64,000 bases of DNA, taken from assembly GCA_963920705.1 (NCBI GenBank), contig OY987238.1, positions 11,092,183-11,156,182 of the forward strand. The letters run 5' to 3'. Both the position numbers and the translations under genes were made by a program. The DNA is from Odiellus spinosus (Eukaryota; Arthropoda; Arachnida; Opiliones; Phalangiidae). This document shows positions 13,801 through 28,800 of this stretch, piece by piece (position 1 is the stretch's first letter; each line of letters starts with the position of its first letter). Under the pieces are notes generated by a model. It saw nothing but the letters and a program-made list of their open reading frames with translations, was not told the origin of the DNA and made no database searches.

Positions 13801-16800
13801 GCACTTTTTCATATTTACAATAAAATTTATTCATTTGACTTGGATAACAAAACACTGAGATTTCAGCAGGTACATAACTAAAACCTGGTATAAATCAAAT
13901 GGACCATAGAGTATACCTTCGAGTCTACAGAAAACTCTAATTGAAATGATTATCGAACCATTTTTCATCTATTTTTGCTTTCTTAAATTTTTTTTTGAAA
14001 TATTTTTGGAAAGAAGTTCACGTCTAGGTTTTTTTAAGAATCTTTAGGGAGGATGGAAATTTAACATTAAAATTTTTGAATGTCTTTAAAAACTAAATTA
14101 AAATTTATCATTTAAAACAACATTTATTTTTATCTAAAAATAAATGAATTTGATTTTTAGTTAAGAAAGACTTAAATAAGCTAAGTCACATGATTTTAAG
14201 CGAGGCTCTCACTATTTACTTGGAGTTTCTGGTAATGACCTTTTGACTAGTACGTTTGCTGATAACAAGAATCCATTCAGGTTCCATAAGAATATGGGAG
14301 CATAGCTTTAGCCTCTGGTACCATCCTCCCAAACTTTGTAACAAAAGTTCGTCCGCAATTTTCGCAACATTTGTACGCTTAGATCATTTTTCGGTCGGCT
14401 CCATTTTTATTACCCAAAATATTATGTCAAGGTCGTTAGTGGCGCGGGTTAATAATTGATGTCAGGAGCGATTTACTTGAAAAATCGATTCGAAGCGGAC
14501 GAACTTTTGCTACAAAGTTTGGGAGGATGGTTATTGAATCGCGGCCCTCCCATATTCTTATGGAACCTGAATGGATTCTTGATATATATACATATTGTAT
14601 CGTTTTTAAATGGATTAATTTTCATTTGGGGTTCATGAAAAACTCGTATCAGCCTCACTTTTAAGAAATAAGTACGCGGATAGAATAAGGAAACGAAATG
14701 TAAAAAATAAAATAATAAAAAGATAACGCAAACCTCGGCGGATATTCATAAGGTTTGGAAAAGTAAGTAACGATATCCTTTCACCCCCCTTCATATAAAG
14801 TCATATTTTATTCTCACTTCGCCATAACGCTACCTGCTTGGAATTTGGTGTTAGATTTATAAAACTCCTACGCGAATCGAATTTTTCATCGACTTGAAGC
14901 CTGGATTTGTTTAAAGGGAGATTGAAGTACGAAATTAAGTGAATTTATATTTATTCCTAACACTAAAAATAGGGTTAGCTCCAAAATGGTCCTTAGATTC
15001 ATGAATTTTTTCGAAGATTGAGTATAATTTTAAGAATTTCAAATTCTAATTTAATTTTAAAAACTTATTTCGCTTCATTACACCTCTGAAGAACCAAAAT
15101 ATTACTGCAATGCAATTTGTATAACTAGTCAATTCTTCATTGAAACTATCGTTTAAATTTAAATTATATAAAACTCACGACTGTAAGAGATTTAAGTTCG
15201 TAATTAAGTTAAATCAATATTAGTTAATTGTTCGCAATTACATTATTCATACGTTATGAGTCACGAGAAGTATCCAATCAGATAAGGCAATCTAAACTTG
15301 TAAGTTTTAAATTAAAAATCTAAAGGATCCGTTATCATGGGGATTTGATTATTTTAGATTAACTGGGATTAATTTCTATCAATGGCATATTTAAATTTAA
15401 TTGGCGACCTCTTTCAATAGGAATACCGACCTGGTAGCCAAAAGGTGCACAATATGTGGCCCAAAAATAAACCGGTAAACCTATACAGATAGCTACGATC
15501 TGGTACACTCTAAATATAATGAAACCCTGTAAGCTAGTTTCCCCGTTGACTATAATGCGCTACAGTTGAAACACTTTTACAGGCTCTCGTACAAAATACA
15601 AGGAAAACTTTCACCCTGTAAGATTTCTTCCTTTCGTAATAATTTCAATTCGTTGCTAAACAAACTTCATAATGGGGCCCAATTTAAGGTTCTCGTCTAA
15701 TTTGTCTATATGACTGTATAAATACTATGCCACTGAAATGTCAAATAATCATTCGTAGGAAAAACTTAGTTTACTTTTCGTGTCGGAGGCGGGACGTGTT
15801 TTTCTATTAAAACTTTCACTTATTCGGACCCCGTCTTTCAACCAATGAGAAAAAGTGTGACGGAAAATCGTCAGCCTAATTATATTTCTTCAAATTTGTT
15901 CCCAAATGGGCTGTCAATGACGCCAGCAGCCTTTGAAATTCTCTCCGAATGTAACTCGAGTTCCCTAGCTCTAGGTTGACTTTTTTCTATACGTTTTAGA
16001 TGGTGGCCAGAAAGCGGGAGAGGAAAAGTTTGGATTTAAGGAGAGAATGAAAAGGAATGTCGTTTTTATTAAACGATTCTTCGAAAGATTTAATTGGCTC
16101 ACCTAAAAGTACAAGGTCCCCCTGTTATGTATCAGAATTTTAAATTAAGTTTTCGATGCTAGACATCGGAGGTTAAAATTTCGTGAACCATTGAATTACG
16201 TATAAATATTTCATATTAGAGTTTAATTTTGATTTCAAGTGTACTTGAACTTAAACCTAGTGATCATAGAGTTTGTATTGAGATGGAATAGAAAGTCTCT
16301 ATTCTACTGCTCTCATATACTGCGAAAAACGTTGATATTAACCATTAAGTTCAAAAGAACAGTCCAGTTTAAAAGTAAAATGTCCGAATTTGTTTATGAA
16401 ATATCGAGAGACGCGAAACAGATACGCAGAAACTTTCATCCCTGTTTAAGGCGAAAGAAAAAGACCATCTTTCTACTCATTCTTAATAGAATCTCTAGAT
16501 GTTACATTTAATTAGATCTACTGGGTTTAAATTTAAGAAGACAGCTTCGATTACGAAATATGGGAACTTACTACGAATAAATTTATGTTAAAGATGAAAA
16601 TATATTTCGAATTTAATATGCTGGAACTCCACTTTTTGTCATAAGTCGCATATGCTTTAATTAGTACGTTTTAAACTCTGCTAAGCCTAAACTCAGTCAG
16701 TGGAAAAAAAACCTTTTGGAATTGAATGGTTACGTTGCGTTTTTATAACACCTCTAAATTTCGCTAAGCCTAAATTCAGTCACAAATTTAATTTCACCTT

Positions 16801-19800
16801 CTCTTTAACGGGAAACGCGTGCTCGAATGGCATTTCGTGTTTCGCTTTGACATATTTTATTGGGCGGAAAAAAACACTCCAACGTTACATGAAGCGTAAA
16901 ACGCAGCCAGGCTGTAAAATACAGAAACACTCTATTTGAGGAGAACCGCGTGCCGCTACAACCCAAAGATTTATAAATCGTAATAGACCGCGATACAATT
17001 TTGGACCCAGGATGAAACCTGAATAAGACCTTAGGCTTAAAATTGTCAAATAATATAGTCACAAATCGGTTAAAAGTTAGAGCCCTTAATTCAGGACTTT
17101 ATGGAACCCTTGCGCGTGGTGTAAACTAACTGTAGCTTAAACTTCAGCATTAAAATAGACTGTAATCAGTTACAAAATCATTGTACAGATTTAACGAAAG
17201 TGGTTAACCCCTAGGGAGTAGGCTACGAAACTATTGTGTGTTCAAAAGAATCAAAGCTAATTTGTTGGAGAGTGAAAATGCAGTAACGTCATCAAATGAT
17301 TAAAGTTAAGAATAAAGTAAACGGGAATTAGTAGCTTAATCATCGATTTTCTAGTTTCTTCACTCCCTTTTCACTCTCTCTTTGTATTAAACAATTTAAC
17401 AAAAGTATAATAATTTTAGTGCGCAAACTTTACTTTAGTTACTATGTAATACTCGAAATAGGCGTTTATTTCGAATGAAAACTTTCAAACTAAAAATATA
17501 ACAAAAATATTGAGTTTCGAGGTGACCTCTTTCTAGTTTTTATTTTTGATACAAGCCCAAATTTATTTTTATAAAAATTATTCATAAATTTATTTGCTCA
17601 TTGAAGTTATATGTTTCGCGTTTTATTTTTAAAGTAGTAATAATATGTTACCAATAGTAACACGTGTAACAGTCATAAGTATGATACTTTCTATTTTCTT
17701 AATGTTTTATATTGTTAAAGTAGCAGAAGGACAAGTAACTTATGTAGTTATCCCTTCACAGTGAGCAATACTAAGTCATTTCAAAATGTATTTCGGTCTA
17801 GATTATTGAAATTAATAATGGGGTTGTAAACAGCGTTTAACGACTATCAATAACTCTTTTCTTTCAAGTTCTAAGTAATTCAATAACCATCCTCCCAAAC
17901 TTTGTAGCAAAAGTTAGTCTGCTTCGAATCGACATCTATTATTAACCCGCGCCACTAACGACCTTGACATAATATTTTTGTAATAAAAATGGAGCCGACA
18001 GAAAAAAGATCTAAGCGTACAAATGTTGCGAAAATTGCGGACGAACTTTTGTTACAAAGTTTGGGAGGATGGTACCAGAAGCTAAAGATATGCTCCCATA
18101 TTCTTATGGAACCTGAAATGATTCTTGCTATAGCGTAGTGATGATGTAGTATTGCGGGGAATTTTTAAAAATTTCGAAAATGGCGAATATAAAATATGTA
18201 TTCTTACTGTTTCAGTAATTTCTTCTATATTTTGAATCATTTTTCAACGATCTTTGTGAAAATGCTACTCAACTTCCATTTGGAGTTCATAAAAAATCCG
18301 TGATAATCACGCTTAAAAGTATATAACATTCAAGCCGCGTGTTTGAAATAAAAACTCGGGCTTCGATACTCAAAAATAGAATTTACATCGACTACTTTTT
18401 CATTAAAGAGGCTTAACATTGTAAAAATTGGCGTCAGCTTCGAGTTTAAAGTTCAGAGCTTATTAGTGTCCGACCGACAAACAGACAGACATTGTTACGG
18501 AGAATTATATGTTTAACATACTAGTTCTAAATTTGTTTTACATTTCAGGTGTCCAGGTCAAACGAACATTACGTCTATTTACGTCATATTGACTTGAATA
18601 CGGCGGGAAAATATCGGTGCGAAGTGTCAGCAGACGCGCCTTATTTCGATTCGGCAGACGCCCAAAAAGAAATGAATGTGCTAGGTAAGTTTTAAACCAA
18701 ATTTTTTCATGCGCGCGTTTTTTTGATACAGATTAGGGCGACCCCTGGATATGATTAATATTAAGTTATAACAGAAAACAATGAAAAAGAATAAAGAACG
18801 TTCGAAAAAAACAACGCCACGCCCCTTCACGCTTTTTCGCTCGCAATATAAATATATAAAGTTAATTTCAATTTGATTTTTCAGCACGCTCAAAGATATA
18901 GGGTAACATATACCTTTAATATCTATTATCATAAATATAATGGGTAGCGTAGCTTTGTACGTACTGACTAAATAAATTGAATTACGACTGTATAGTTCGC
19001 TTCGTGTATTATTATAACTGCTTCGGTTGAAGGACTTTTTTTTATTAATGTTTTAAAACTATAGATTTTTTTTAAAAATAGTGGCGAGTTGTTACAAATA
19101 CTAAATCATGATAAAACAAAAAGTTTCAATTTCAATGTAATTACTATTTTGGTAATATGAACACAGAAAATAGTAAATTATAATTTAACGGGTACTTTTC
19201 TTTAGCTATTTCACGGTAATTTAACGGGTACGAACCTGTAGCTATTTCACGGTAATTCTAGAAAAACTGATTTAGAATTTTAGACAAGTAAATCCCTCGA
19301 TTCATTACTGATCGACTAATCCCTTAATTATCGATGTCTAAATCTCTCGTAATAAATATCAAGAGTTAAAACTATTTTAATTTAAAAAAGGGACATTTCG
19401 AGAAATTTGACTAGAAAAATTGGAAGAAGAAATGAGAGTGAAATAAAAGAAACCTTAAAAGAAAAGAAAGAAAAAAATTAAAATGCCTGAAGGGACGGAT
19501 TACCGTTAAGTTATCGAAGAGTCCCTAAAAAACGTATGGGTGGAAAGAACTATATATATCTGGAGTCTCTTTATTAAAGAAGAGTGAGGAACACTCGATT
19601 CAATGGGGCTTAAGAAGGACAAATGTTAGCTTTTGTTCGATTTTTCCAGCGATAGTCTAGTTTCCCACTTTATCCGTAGCACTCCTCTCTCAAAAACTTA
19701 ATTAAGCCGAACCATGGGAACCAGCCAGCGATTTAAAACAAACGTACACTCGACGACAGTTTGAAATTCTTCACTATCGTTTGTCCACCTCCTCCCACAA

Positions 19801-22800
19801 TTCTCTCGACTTTTAAAGTGGCTGTAACAAGATATTCTTAAGACTTTTTAACAATCTTCTTAATAGATAATTATGAAGCAACAAACATGGTGCTCATAAG
19901 CGTACTCTAACGAGAAACAAAAGTAGGAACAAACAAAACGCGCACGTGGTTTTGTTTGCCGTTAGAGGTCGCTTATGAACTCCAGCTTGTTTTATTCATA
20001 TTTATTACGATAGTTGTCCTATAATATTTCAATTAGTAAGATTTTTATTAGAACATTTAGTTATTTCACGCAGCCTTACGTCACAGCATTACCACTCGTT
20101 AATTTAAATAATAAAAAAAAACTAATAACTTTGGAAAAACGAGAATAGATAGTTTTATGTCACCGACACATTAAAAGGCACAAGTGGTGGTTTTCAAACC
20201 TCGAGATAGGAACCTAATCGAGTGAAAAAGAAACAAAAAAGAATAGATTCTATTTTTTACAAAGTACTAATTTGTCTCGATTTGTTTGCCGGGCTCAGAT
20301 TAGGGCCAAATTAACTTTTACACACACTAAATCATTTTTCGAGTGAGCGACGAAAAAAATCTCCATTAGGTACTAAGTTTAAGGGGGAAAATAAATTTGG
20401 CGAGAATTATGGACGAAAAAAATCCTGAAACTAATCTAGTCAGAGACTATAGGGAGAAAATTGCATTTTCGACACTACCCTTAATTATAGTTTTAAGACG
20501 TTAATTTGTTTTTTGGAAGTTTATTCAGGGACTAAACTGCGAAAATTTATTGTTCAATGGAAATAGATGGCTTAAATAATTTTCATACAATAGTTAAACC
20601 CATGGAGATTTTAAGTTGAAACAATGGAGCTTAATCCCAATTTAAAACGGCGCTTAAATCCCAATTTAAAACGGCGCTTAAATCCCAATTTAAAACGGCG
20701 CTTAAATCCCAATTTAAAACGGCGCTTAAATCCCAATTTAAAACGGCGCTTAAATCCCAATTTAAAACGGCGCTTAAATCCCAATTTAAAACGGCGCTTA
20801 AATCCCAATTTAAAACGGCGCTTAAATCCCAAATTTAAAACGGCGCTTAAATCCCAAATTTAAAACGGCGCTTAAATCCCAATTTAAAACGGCGCTTAAA
20901 TCCCAATTTAAAACGGCGCTTAAATCCCAAATTTAAAACGGCGCTTAAATCCCAATTTAAAACGGCGCTTAAATCCCAATTTAAAACGGCGCTTAAATCC
21001 CAATTTAAAACGGCGCTTAAATCCCAATTTAAAACGGCGCTTAAATCCCAATTTAAAACGGCGCTTAAATCCCAATTTAAAACGGCGCTTAAATCCCAAA
21101 TTTAAAACGGCGCTTAAATCCCAATTTAAAACGGCGCTTAAATCCCAATTTAAAACGGCGCTTAAATCCCAATTTAAAACGGCGCTTAAATCCCAATTTA
21201 AAACGGCGCTTAAATCCCAATTTAAAACGGCGCTTAAATCCCAATTTAAAACGGCGCTTAAATCCCAATTTAAAACGGAGCTTAAATCCCAAATTTAAAT
21301 TAATTTTAGCTGTAATATATACCTATTTTATATTTGTTAAACATTTAACTTATTTGCATTAAAAATCTGTTTGGAAAAAAAAATTAAATCCGTAGAACCT
21401 AAAAATATATAATCCCTGTATCTATTTTAGTTCCTCTTTATTTTTAACTAAACTTAAACATCTCTGAAAATCGAATTTCCGAAATCCTTCTTTCATTTAA
21501 AAGTTTCCCCAATAAGTGGTAAATAATTCCAAACGAGGTAATTTATAGGAAAGCGCGCGATTCAAGTCAGGGAAACTCTTCTTGAATAAATTTCTCGAGG
21601 AAGATAAAACTCGTAAAGGTGGAATAAATTGATTAAAAGAGAAAGATGTAGAAAAGCTACGTATACCAAAACTCTTAACTTAGTTTTCCCCTTATCAGTT
21701 TAGAGCCAAAATAAATTCTTTGAAGTTGTTTTTCTCCGAATAGGGGCATGGGGGAACCTTTTTAATGACCTCTTACAGAAAGAGACTAAGACCCAAGAAG
21801 AAATTCATCGACTATACCCATTTACAGTCTTGGTAGGTGCTTCAATTTCTGTTATAAAACCAGTTTTATAAGGAAAACTCGGTTCATTTCAAAACTATAA
21901 ATATTGTCAGAATTAAATTGATCTTTCAGCACGTACAAATAAAAAAACCAAGAACTGATTCTGAAAAATTATTTTTCCCTATCTACTCTAACTTTGAGTA
22001 TTAATCTTTTTGTTAAATTGAAAATTGTTCGTGAACTACAATTCCAGACTAATATTTCAATCAGAGATCATGTACCCAGGTAATTATTTTTCTGATATAT
22101 GGCGCAGTTCTGCGTCAAGTACTTTTACGAAAAATACCGCGCGAAAGCGACTTTATCACGTTTTAGAACGCGCGTTAATATCTGAAAAATATATATTCGA
22201 TTTCGATCACTAAAATATTATTTTATCAATTTAAATACAAATTAAAGATGAAAAATTACACTACAATATTATTTAAGATATTTTTAAAAACTATTTCATC
22301 CATATATGAGATTTAATTATCCGCCCCCTACTTTCACAATTCTATGAACTACTTTCAAAATGATGTGTAGTTTATTCTAAGTTTATTTTTCAATACGCGT
22401 AAAGCAATAACCTCCCTATATCTCCTAGAAAACAGGTAGAAAAACGAATTACGAAGCTTCGTATGTACTGACAAATGAAATTGAAATAGACTATATTTTT
22501 TTTAAATGTCTTATCAGGATTTCGACAAATGCTAATTCCGGTAGTAAATCCAGGAACCGTTTTGAATAGAAAGAAGCCGAATACAAAATCAATATACAAA
22601 AGAAATATACAGTTGCAAGCTTTAAATGCGTTTAAAACCATGTAGAAGAACCTGATTTTATAATGTTAAAAAATATCCATTTTAAAACTGAAACTTAATA
22701 TATTCAGTCTGGATTAGTTTTGAGATTCGACGAAGTTAAATGTTAAGACTAGTTTTTATTTTCATAATGAAGTTTCTTAGAGATAAGAGGAAAATAAGCT

Positions 22801-25800
22801 TTGTACGTGTAGAAAATTGAATATGACATCGACTTAAATTCGAACGTCAATTCCATAAGGAATTGAATGCAACTACAAAGCTAAGCTTCTTTTATCTATT
22901 AGTAAACTAATCTTAAGAAATAATATTAATTTATATCTTCGCACGTGTTGCCAATTCGACGTGAAATTAAATTTAAGGTCTGTTCATTTAATGATACCAA
23001 ATTGAGTGGAAGTTAGAGTATAGTTCTTATATACTATATTTCACGGTTTTTTTTTTTTCCACAATTCCTTAGGACTGAGCTCATTAAATCTTGTTTCGCG
23101 TACGAGCAATAACTCCTTCAATTCTTTATAAACGTGGAAAGAAAAGTTAAACTTTTCTAGAATCCAGTAAAGCCAATAAAGTGCCCCTTGGAATAGAATT
23201 TTTACACTCCCCCACATCTCCTTTCTTTAAAGTTTTAGGAATGAAGTCAGTGAAATATTGTTGTAACTCGTATATTAAGTGTTAAAAAATAACTGGAATG
23301 TCTAAGTGGAGTTGTATATCACGTTTTTTTTCGACAATCACTTCGAAATAAGTAATATTTAAACTAGTTCTCCTCACCAGCGATATCTGGTGTTTCTAAA
23401 CTGGATTTAATAAAATAGTCCGTGCTCGTTTAAAAATCTCTATCGTGTAAAGTATTTAAGATTCATGAAGTTGCTTAGAATACCCCTTATTTAAAAGGAC
23501 CTCGTTTATGCAAATTCAGTATATTCAAATTTAAATATTCCCCAAAACATTTTGCAAATCAAACTATTAGTTTTTCTTATATTTTTTGTTTTTTCAGCTT
23601 TTGTTCATTCGTGTTATTAATTAGATGCAGAAAATCACGAAGAAAAACCAAGGAGTTTGTTGAAATATTTCTAAAATATTTTCTGCTTAATTAGTCAATT
23701 AAATTTGCCGAGGTTTTTATCATTCTCTATTTTTACCATTTTTTCTCCATTCGTTTGAATATTTTCTATATTTTACGGTATTTATGAAAGTTCACATGAT
23801 TTGAAATTATTATAGTTAATTTTTAAAATCATTAAATCCTGGCTTCGTGACCAGTTTAGTAAACAACGGATTTTAAAGTGTTAAACAACAACAAAGATAA
23901 AAAAAAATAGTTACGTAAATAATTCACGAACGAAGAGTTTGAAAAACAACAGATAAGGAAATATTCCAAACTTAATTTTCCAACTCAAAATTGAGTTACA
24001 ATATTATAACACTACACAGGCAACTTTCTCGTAAACCTAGCGGCGTTTTTTTTTTCTTTCTTTCTATTTAGCAAGAATAAGGAAAAAGAAGGGAAAGACT
24101 TTTTTTTTTTTTTTTTTTTGATAACTTATAAGCGACCAAGTTTGCCCTAGGGTATCACCATTAAAGGCGGCATTATTCCTAGGTTCCTACCCCTTGTTCT
24201 CCTCCTAAACCATAGCCTTATTTCGTTCAGGGTCTTGGCTGGGGGTACAAAAAAATAGGGGTTTCCTTCTTCCCACAAAAACCCTACAAACTTCTTATTT
24301 TTTTTTCTTTCCCGCAAAGTTCAAGTCTCACAAATAATCTGGTTTCTGATAAACTGTTATTAAGATATAAATATAGTTAGCAGAGGGGTAAAATGTGATT
24401 AAGAGATTAGAGCCAGGACGTTTTTTAAGTTTGAAAATTGTAAACAACGAATTTTTGATTCCTATAACGTAAAAATAATTCATTATTACTTAATTTTGTA
24501 AATATACTTTTTCTAAACACCCCTGAACGTGGCAAAAATAAAGTTTTAATTAAAGCTTCAAATATTTTAATTAAAATATTTTTAAAATGGTTAATTAAAA
24601 CAGGTTAGAAACATGTGTCAAACCAACTTTTTAAGCTTATCTTTTAGCTAGAATATTCTAATCTTAATCAGTGCATATGTGACTGAAGACATTTTAAGAT
24701 CAAAATAAAAATTTTGTTTTTGAAATTAAACAATATTAACTTCATAGCCTCCGTGATATTTATCTTTATATATAAAGTTAGGTGTCTATTTTTTATGGTA
24801 CTAGGTTTAAAAACTAGATATATTCACATGAAGTAAAACAGTTCGTATTAATCGGTCAACAAATGTCACCTTTTTCTATTACTACACTTGAACAGGAAGG
24901 AAATAGAAAAATAAAATAAATTTAACTGGATACTAGACTTTTCCTTTTACTCGACCACGTAACGATATAGCGATAGGCCAAACGCAATGCGGTATGAATA
25001 CGGGATAGTTAGGGAAACCGGAAGTGCATACTACGTGGCGTTAGGGGGAAAAAAATGCCCGACGGATAAAAAAATACACGAAGCGATATTATTGGAGCGG
25101 GGAAGGATGGTGCATTTCGTGAGCGAGAAAAGAAAAGAATATATATATAAAATAAAAGAAATAAAAAATATGACGTCGACCTTAGCCAGGGCGGCGTTGT
25201 TTTGATGGAGCTGTTCCCCTTACTAGGGCCGTATACCAAACATTCCAGTTTTACCTACGGAAGGACCGAAAATTGCCGGTGGCAGACAGAGGTATCAAGT
25301 AGGAGAGACCGTCTCACTCAACTGCACCTCGGTCAAGTCCAAACCCGCAGCCATCCTCAAGTGGTTCATTAACGATGAACCGGTAAGTAATACAATTTTA
25401 TTTTTATTTCATTTTAGTTTTTAGTAGATGAAATTATTTACTTAGAAAGTGTACTTTAAAGGATTATAGACATTGATAACTCGTTGTTAATCTATAGTAT
25501 GTTTTTATAACACGCGAGCAATTTGTAAAAACCGCTCTGTCGGTTCACCCGCAATTTCTGAAAAGAGCTCTATTGGTTCGCGCGCAGTTTCTAACAACAG
25601 CTCTATTGGTTCGCGCGCAATTTCTAACTACAGCTCTATTGGTTCGCGCCCAATTTCTAACTACAGCTATTATGGTTCGCGCCCAATTTCTAACTACAGC
25701 TACTATGGTTCGCGCCCAATTTCTAACTACAGCTATTATGGTTCGCGCCGAATTTCTAACTACAGCTATTATGGTTCGCGCCCAATTTCTAACTACAGCT

Positions 25801-28800
25801 ATTATGGTTCGCGCCCAATTTCAAACTACAGCTATTATGGTTCGCGCCCAATTTCTAACTACAGCTATTATGGTTCGCGCCCAATTTCTAACTACAGCTA
25901 TTATGGTTCGCGCCCAATTTCTAACTACAGCTATTATGGTTCGCGCCCAATTTCTAACTACAGCTATTATGGTTCGCGCGCAATTTCTAACTACAGCTAT
26001 TATGGTTCGCGCGCAATTTCTAACTACAGCTATTATGGTTCGCGCGCAATTTCTAACTACAGCTATTATGGTTCGCGCGCAATTTCTAACTACAGCTATT
26101 ATGGTTCGCGCGCAATTTCTAACTACAGCTATTATGGTTCGCGCGCAATTTCTAACTACAGCTCTATTGGTTCGCGGCCAGTTTCTAACAACAGCTCTAT
26201 TGGTTCGCGGCCAGTTTCTAACAACAGCACTATTGGTTCGCGGCCAGTTTCTAACAACAGCACTATTGGTTCGCGGCCAGTTTCTAACAACAGCTCAATT
26301 AAATTTATTAACCTCAATCTTAATTTAGAGTGAGAGAATGAAAAAATAACGCTACCTTTAATAGAACAAATCTGAACAATTTGCGCCTGTACGCGAGTTT
26401 TCCCCCTGAGCAATAATGTACTGTGGCTGAAACACATCTACAGGCGCTCATAGAGATAACATGGGATAGTTTCACCCTGAAAGATGGCTTCTCTACATAC
26501 TCAAAATACATTTATTAACATTATCACTGGCATCAGAAATTCTCTTTCATTACAATCCGAAATATCTCCCGTTTGAATAATTTATTTGGGCATATTTTAC
26601 AGTCCAATCGATTAAAAGATAATTTGTTTCCCCTCTCCAGAGTTAAGTATCTCTCGGGTACCACTAAATAACACGTTATAAAAATGAGTGTTTCTTTGAT
26701 GTAATGTTTATTATCTTGTTCTTTTTATGCCTCAAACCTGAACTCAATAGCGTCTGTAACCCATTTATATCTAACACGAATATATAGTAAACCACAGATA
26801 CAAATACTATCTAGAATTCGATCCAACAAGACAATGTAACAAAAGAGAAACAAAACCTTGGTACTATACAATATATATTGTATCTACTTCTTTCATAACA
26901 GCGTTACAGAAATAATAGGGACTTTTGATAAAGTTATATTGTCCAACAAAAATATAATTGAGGCTTACCCGGAAAATAGGCTTAGCTGGATACATGGAGA
27001 TCCTGTATTTCTTCGCATTAAAGGGTCATCAACCAATGAGCAAAGGCAAGATTTCCAATAACATTCGATTAGTCGCTGAACCATCAATGCGAAGAAATTC
27101 AAGATCTCCATGAATATAGCTAAGCCTATTTTACCTAAATTATAATGATTAACCGTCAAGAAAGCTTTGGAGTTTTAAAATTTGTCAGTTGTTAATTAAG
27201 TACTACGCCTTTGAGCAGCGCTCCATTGTTTCAAAATCGAAAATTCAGTTTTAATCTCCCCTAAGTTATGTCTTTTGATTAATAATTCAGATTATAATAT
27301 TATAATCACTCTTTACGATAAGTATTTATTATTAAGAGGAGGTTAGGTTTTGGAAAATTCGAATTTCTATAAACTAAGACCTTTTTTGAAGGATCCCTTG
27401 CTATGCTTTTTTTTTCCTTCAATATACACTAGCTGTGTAGCGGTGGTCACAATGACTCCCGTGGTGCTACGGTAGAGAGAGAACGGTGAACTTTCCCTCG
27501 CTTTTATACGTCCTCACACTCCCTGTAACCCTCCCACAACTCTCGTGTCGTTTGCAGAAGTGCCCTTGTTCCCTTTCTTCATACGCCAAAAACTTTGCTA
27601 CTCATTTTTTTTTCTTTTTTTTGCTTTCTCCGTCAATAAGTTTTGTTCGGACTAAAGTCGCGGTTTAAATAGTTGTTAAATCACGAAGTTTAAAAATATA
27701 TTGACACAAGATATCTCATAATTCATTTATAATGAAAATAAAGTCCAGTCCTGAATTTAGTTGAACTGGGACTCAATTTAAAGGATTATAAGGATATGGG
27801 ACTAACGATAAGAAGTTTTATTATTTTCAGGACCCACAAAACATTTTCCTACACTAAAATAAATGAATCTCTACGAGTTTTAAAGTTAAAATAACTTAAA
27901 TCCTTACGAATACAGGTAAATTAATCTGAAATGGTAAATAGTTGCTATCATAAAAAAGGAGGAGCTTAGATCATTTTTCCGTCGACGTCATCAGCTACAA
28001 AGCTCATAGCGCTCGTGAGCACCGAGCATTTCTTAAGCTTATTTTTTCTATATCCGTGTCAGCTCTCAAGGTCAGGTCCCTCCCTGCCCTGTATAACTTT
28101 AACGCCACGTGATTTCGTGACGTAGTTAGCAACATTCCAACAAAATGTCGCACCCACAAGTTCTTTTATAATATATCAACTATTACCCCGTAATTTACCA
28201 ATTTACAAAATTGAAGTAATTTTGGAACACGCAGTCTTAGTCTGAACAAAACGTTTATATTTTCTTTTTACTTTTGCCACTAGGTTCTTTCTTATAGTAA
28301 AGTAAAGGCATATAGCATACAAAACACAGAAACTTTGTATAGAAAAGGATTTCTGAAAGAAGATTGCGTCTGCTACGTACACCGTTCACTGAATTAGACG
28401 CAATATAATGCAAAAGGCGGGAATATGGAAAACCGTATATGACGTCATTACGCTTATATCTTATTCTCCCAGCTTGTCAATGTATTATTTGTAAGCAAAT
28501 AGACGAAGAGAATGAACCATCTACGGGCTGTTGAGTCTAGTCGCTAGCGCTCGGTTTTGATATTTTTTTTATTCAAGCTTTTCTGTTGGCGTTTTGTAAG
28601 AAAACGAAACCCAAAACACAACCTATTATGTACAAAAGCGAAGCGTAAAGATTCTAAGAAAAAAAATGTCCCCAAAAATCATAAAAAGAAACTACCATAG
28701 AGAGTTTAAGAAGCTGAAAAAAACTCCGAATTCTGTTATAGAAGTTATATTCTTAGAATGGTCATATATACGTAGGAATACTTAGTTTTCTACTGGTATT

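Larger units (their letters stand above)
4843..18548 (+). other. Intron (about 13.7 kb) between beat-like exons
   Basis: A phase-0 intron from GTAAGT to TTTCAG. It contains a truncated TTAA-type MITE (4979-5269), a family F foldback (5628-5829), the 29-bp array (7384-9843), a 419-bp foldback element with target duplication (11350-11768) and two copies of foldback family C in opposite orientation (14266-14581 and 17880-18127). The remainder is AT-rich. Short open frames here (for example at 6858, 16239 and 16700) show no domain and I do not treat them as genes. Confidence 0.85.
18685..25248 (+). other. Intron (about 6.6 kb) between beat-like exons
   Basis: A phase-1 intron, GTAAGT to TTCCAG. 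It includes a family F foldback copy (19867-20010), the 24-bp array (20626-21299), a diverged family I repeat (22095-22190) and a T20 run (24100-24119). Otherwise it is AT-rich with no recognised gene. The open frame at 24987-25205 just before the next exon has no recognisable domain and stops before the acceptor. Confidence 0.85.

Noticed and set aside
20611..21292. Arg/Lys-rich repeat proteins on both strands
   Set aside because: Translations of the 24-bp array; several are interrupted by the single-A insertions.
24987..25239. Open frames on both strands immediately upstream of the exon at 25249
   Set aside because: The forward frame stops before the acceptor and neither shows a domain; the exon itself is explained by the Ig frame.
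25573..26328. 251-codon forward frame of an 11-residue repeat
   Set aside because: It begins with TTG, lies wholly inside the 33-bp array in an intron and ends shortly after the array. Frame openness follows from unit length.
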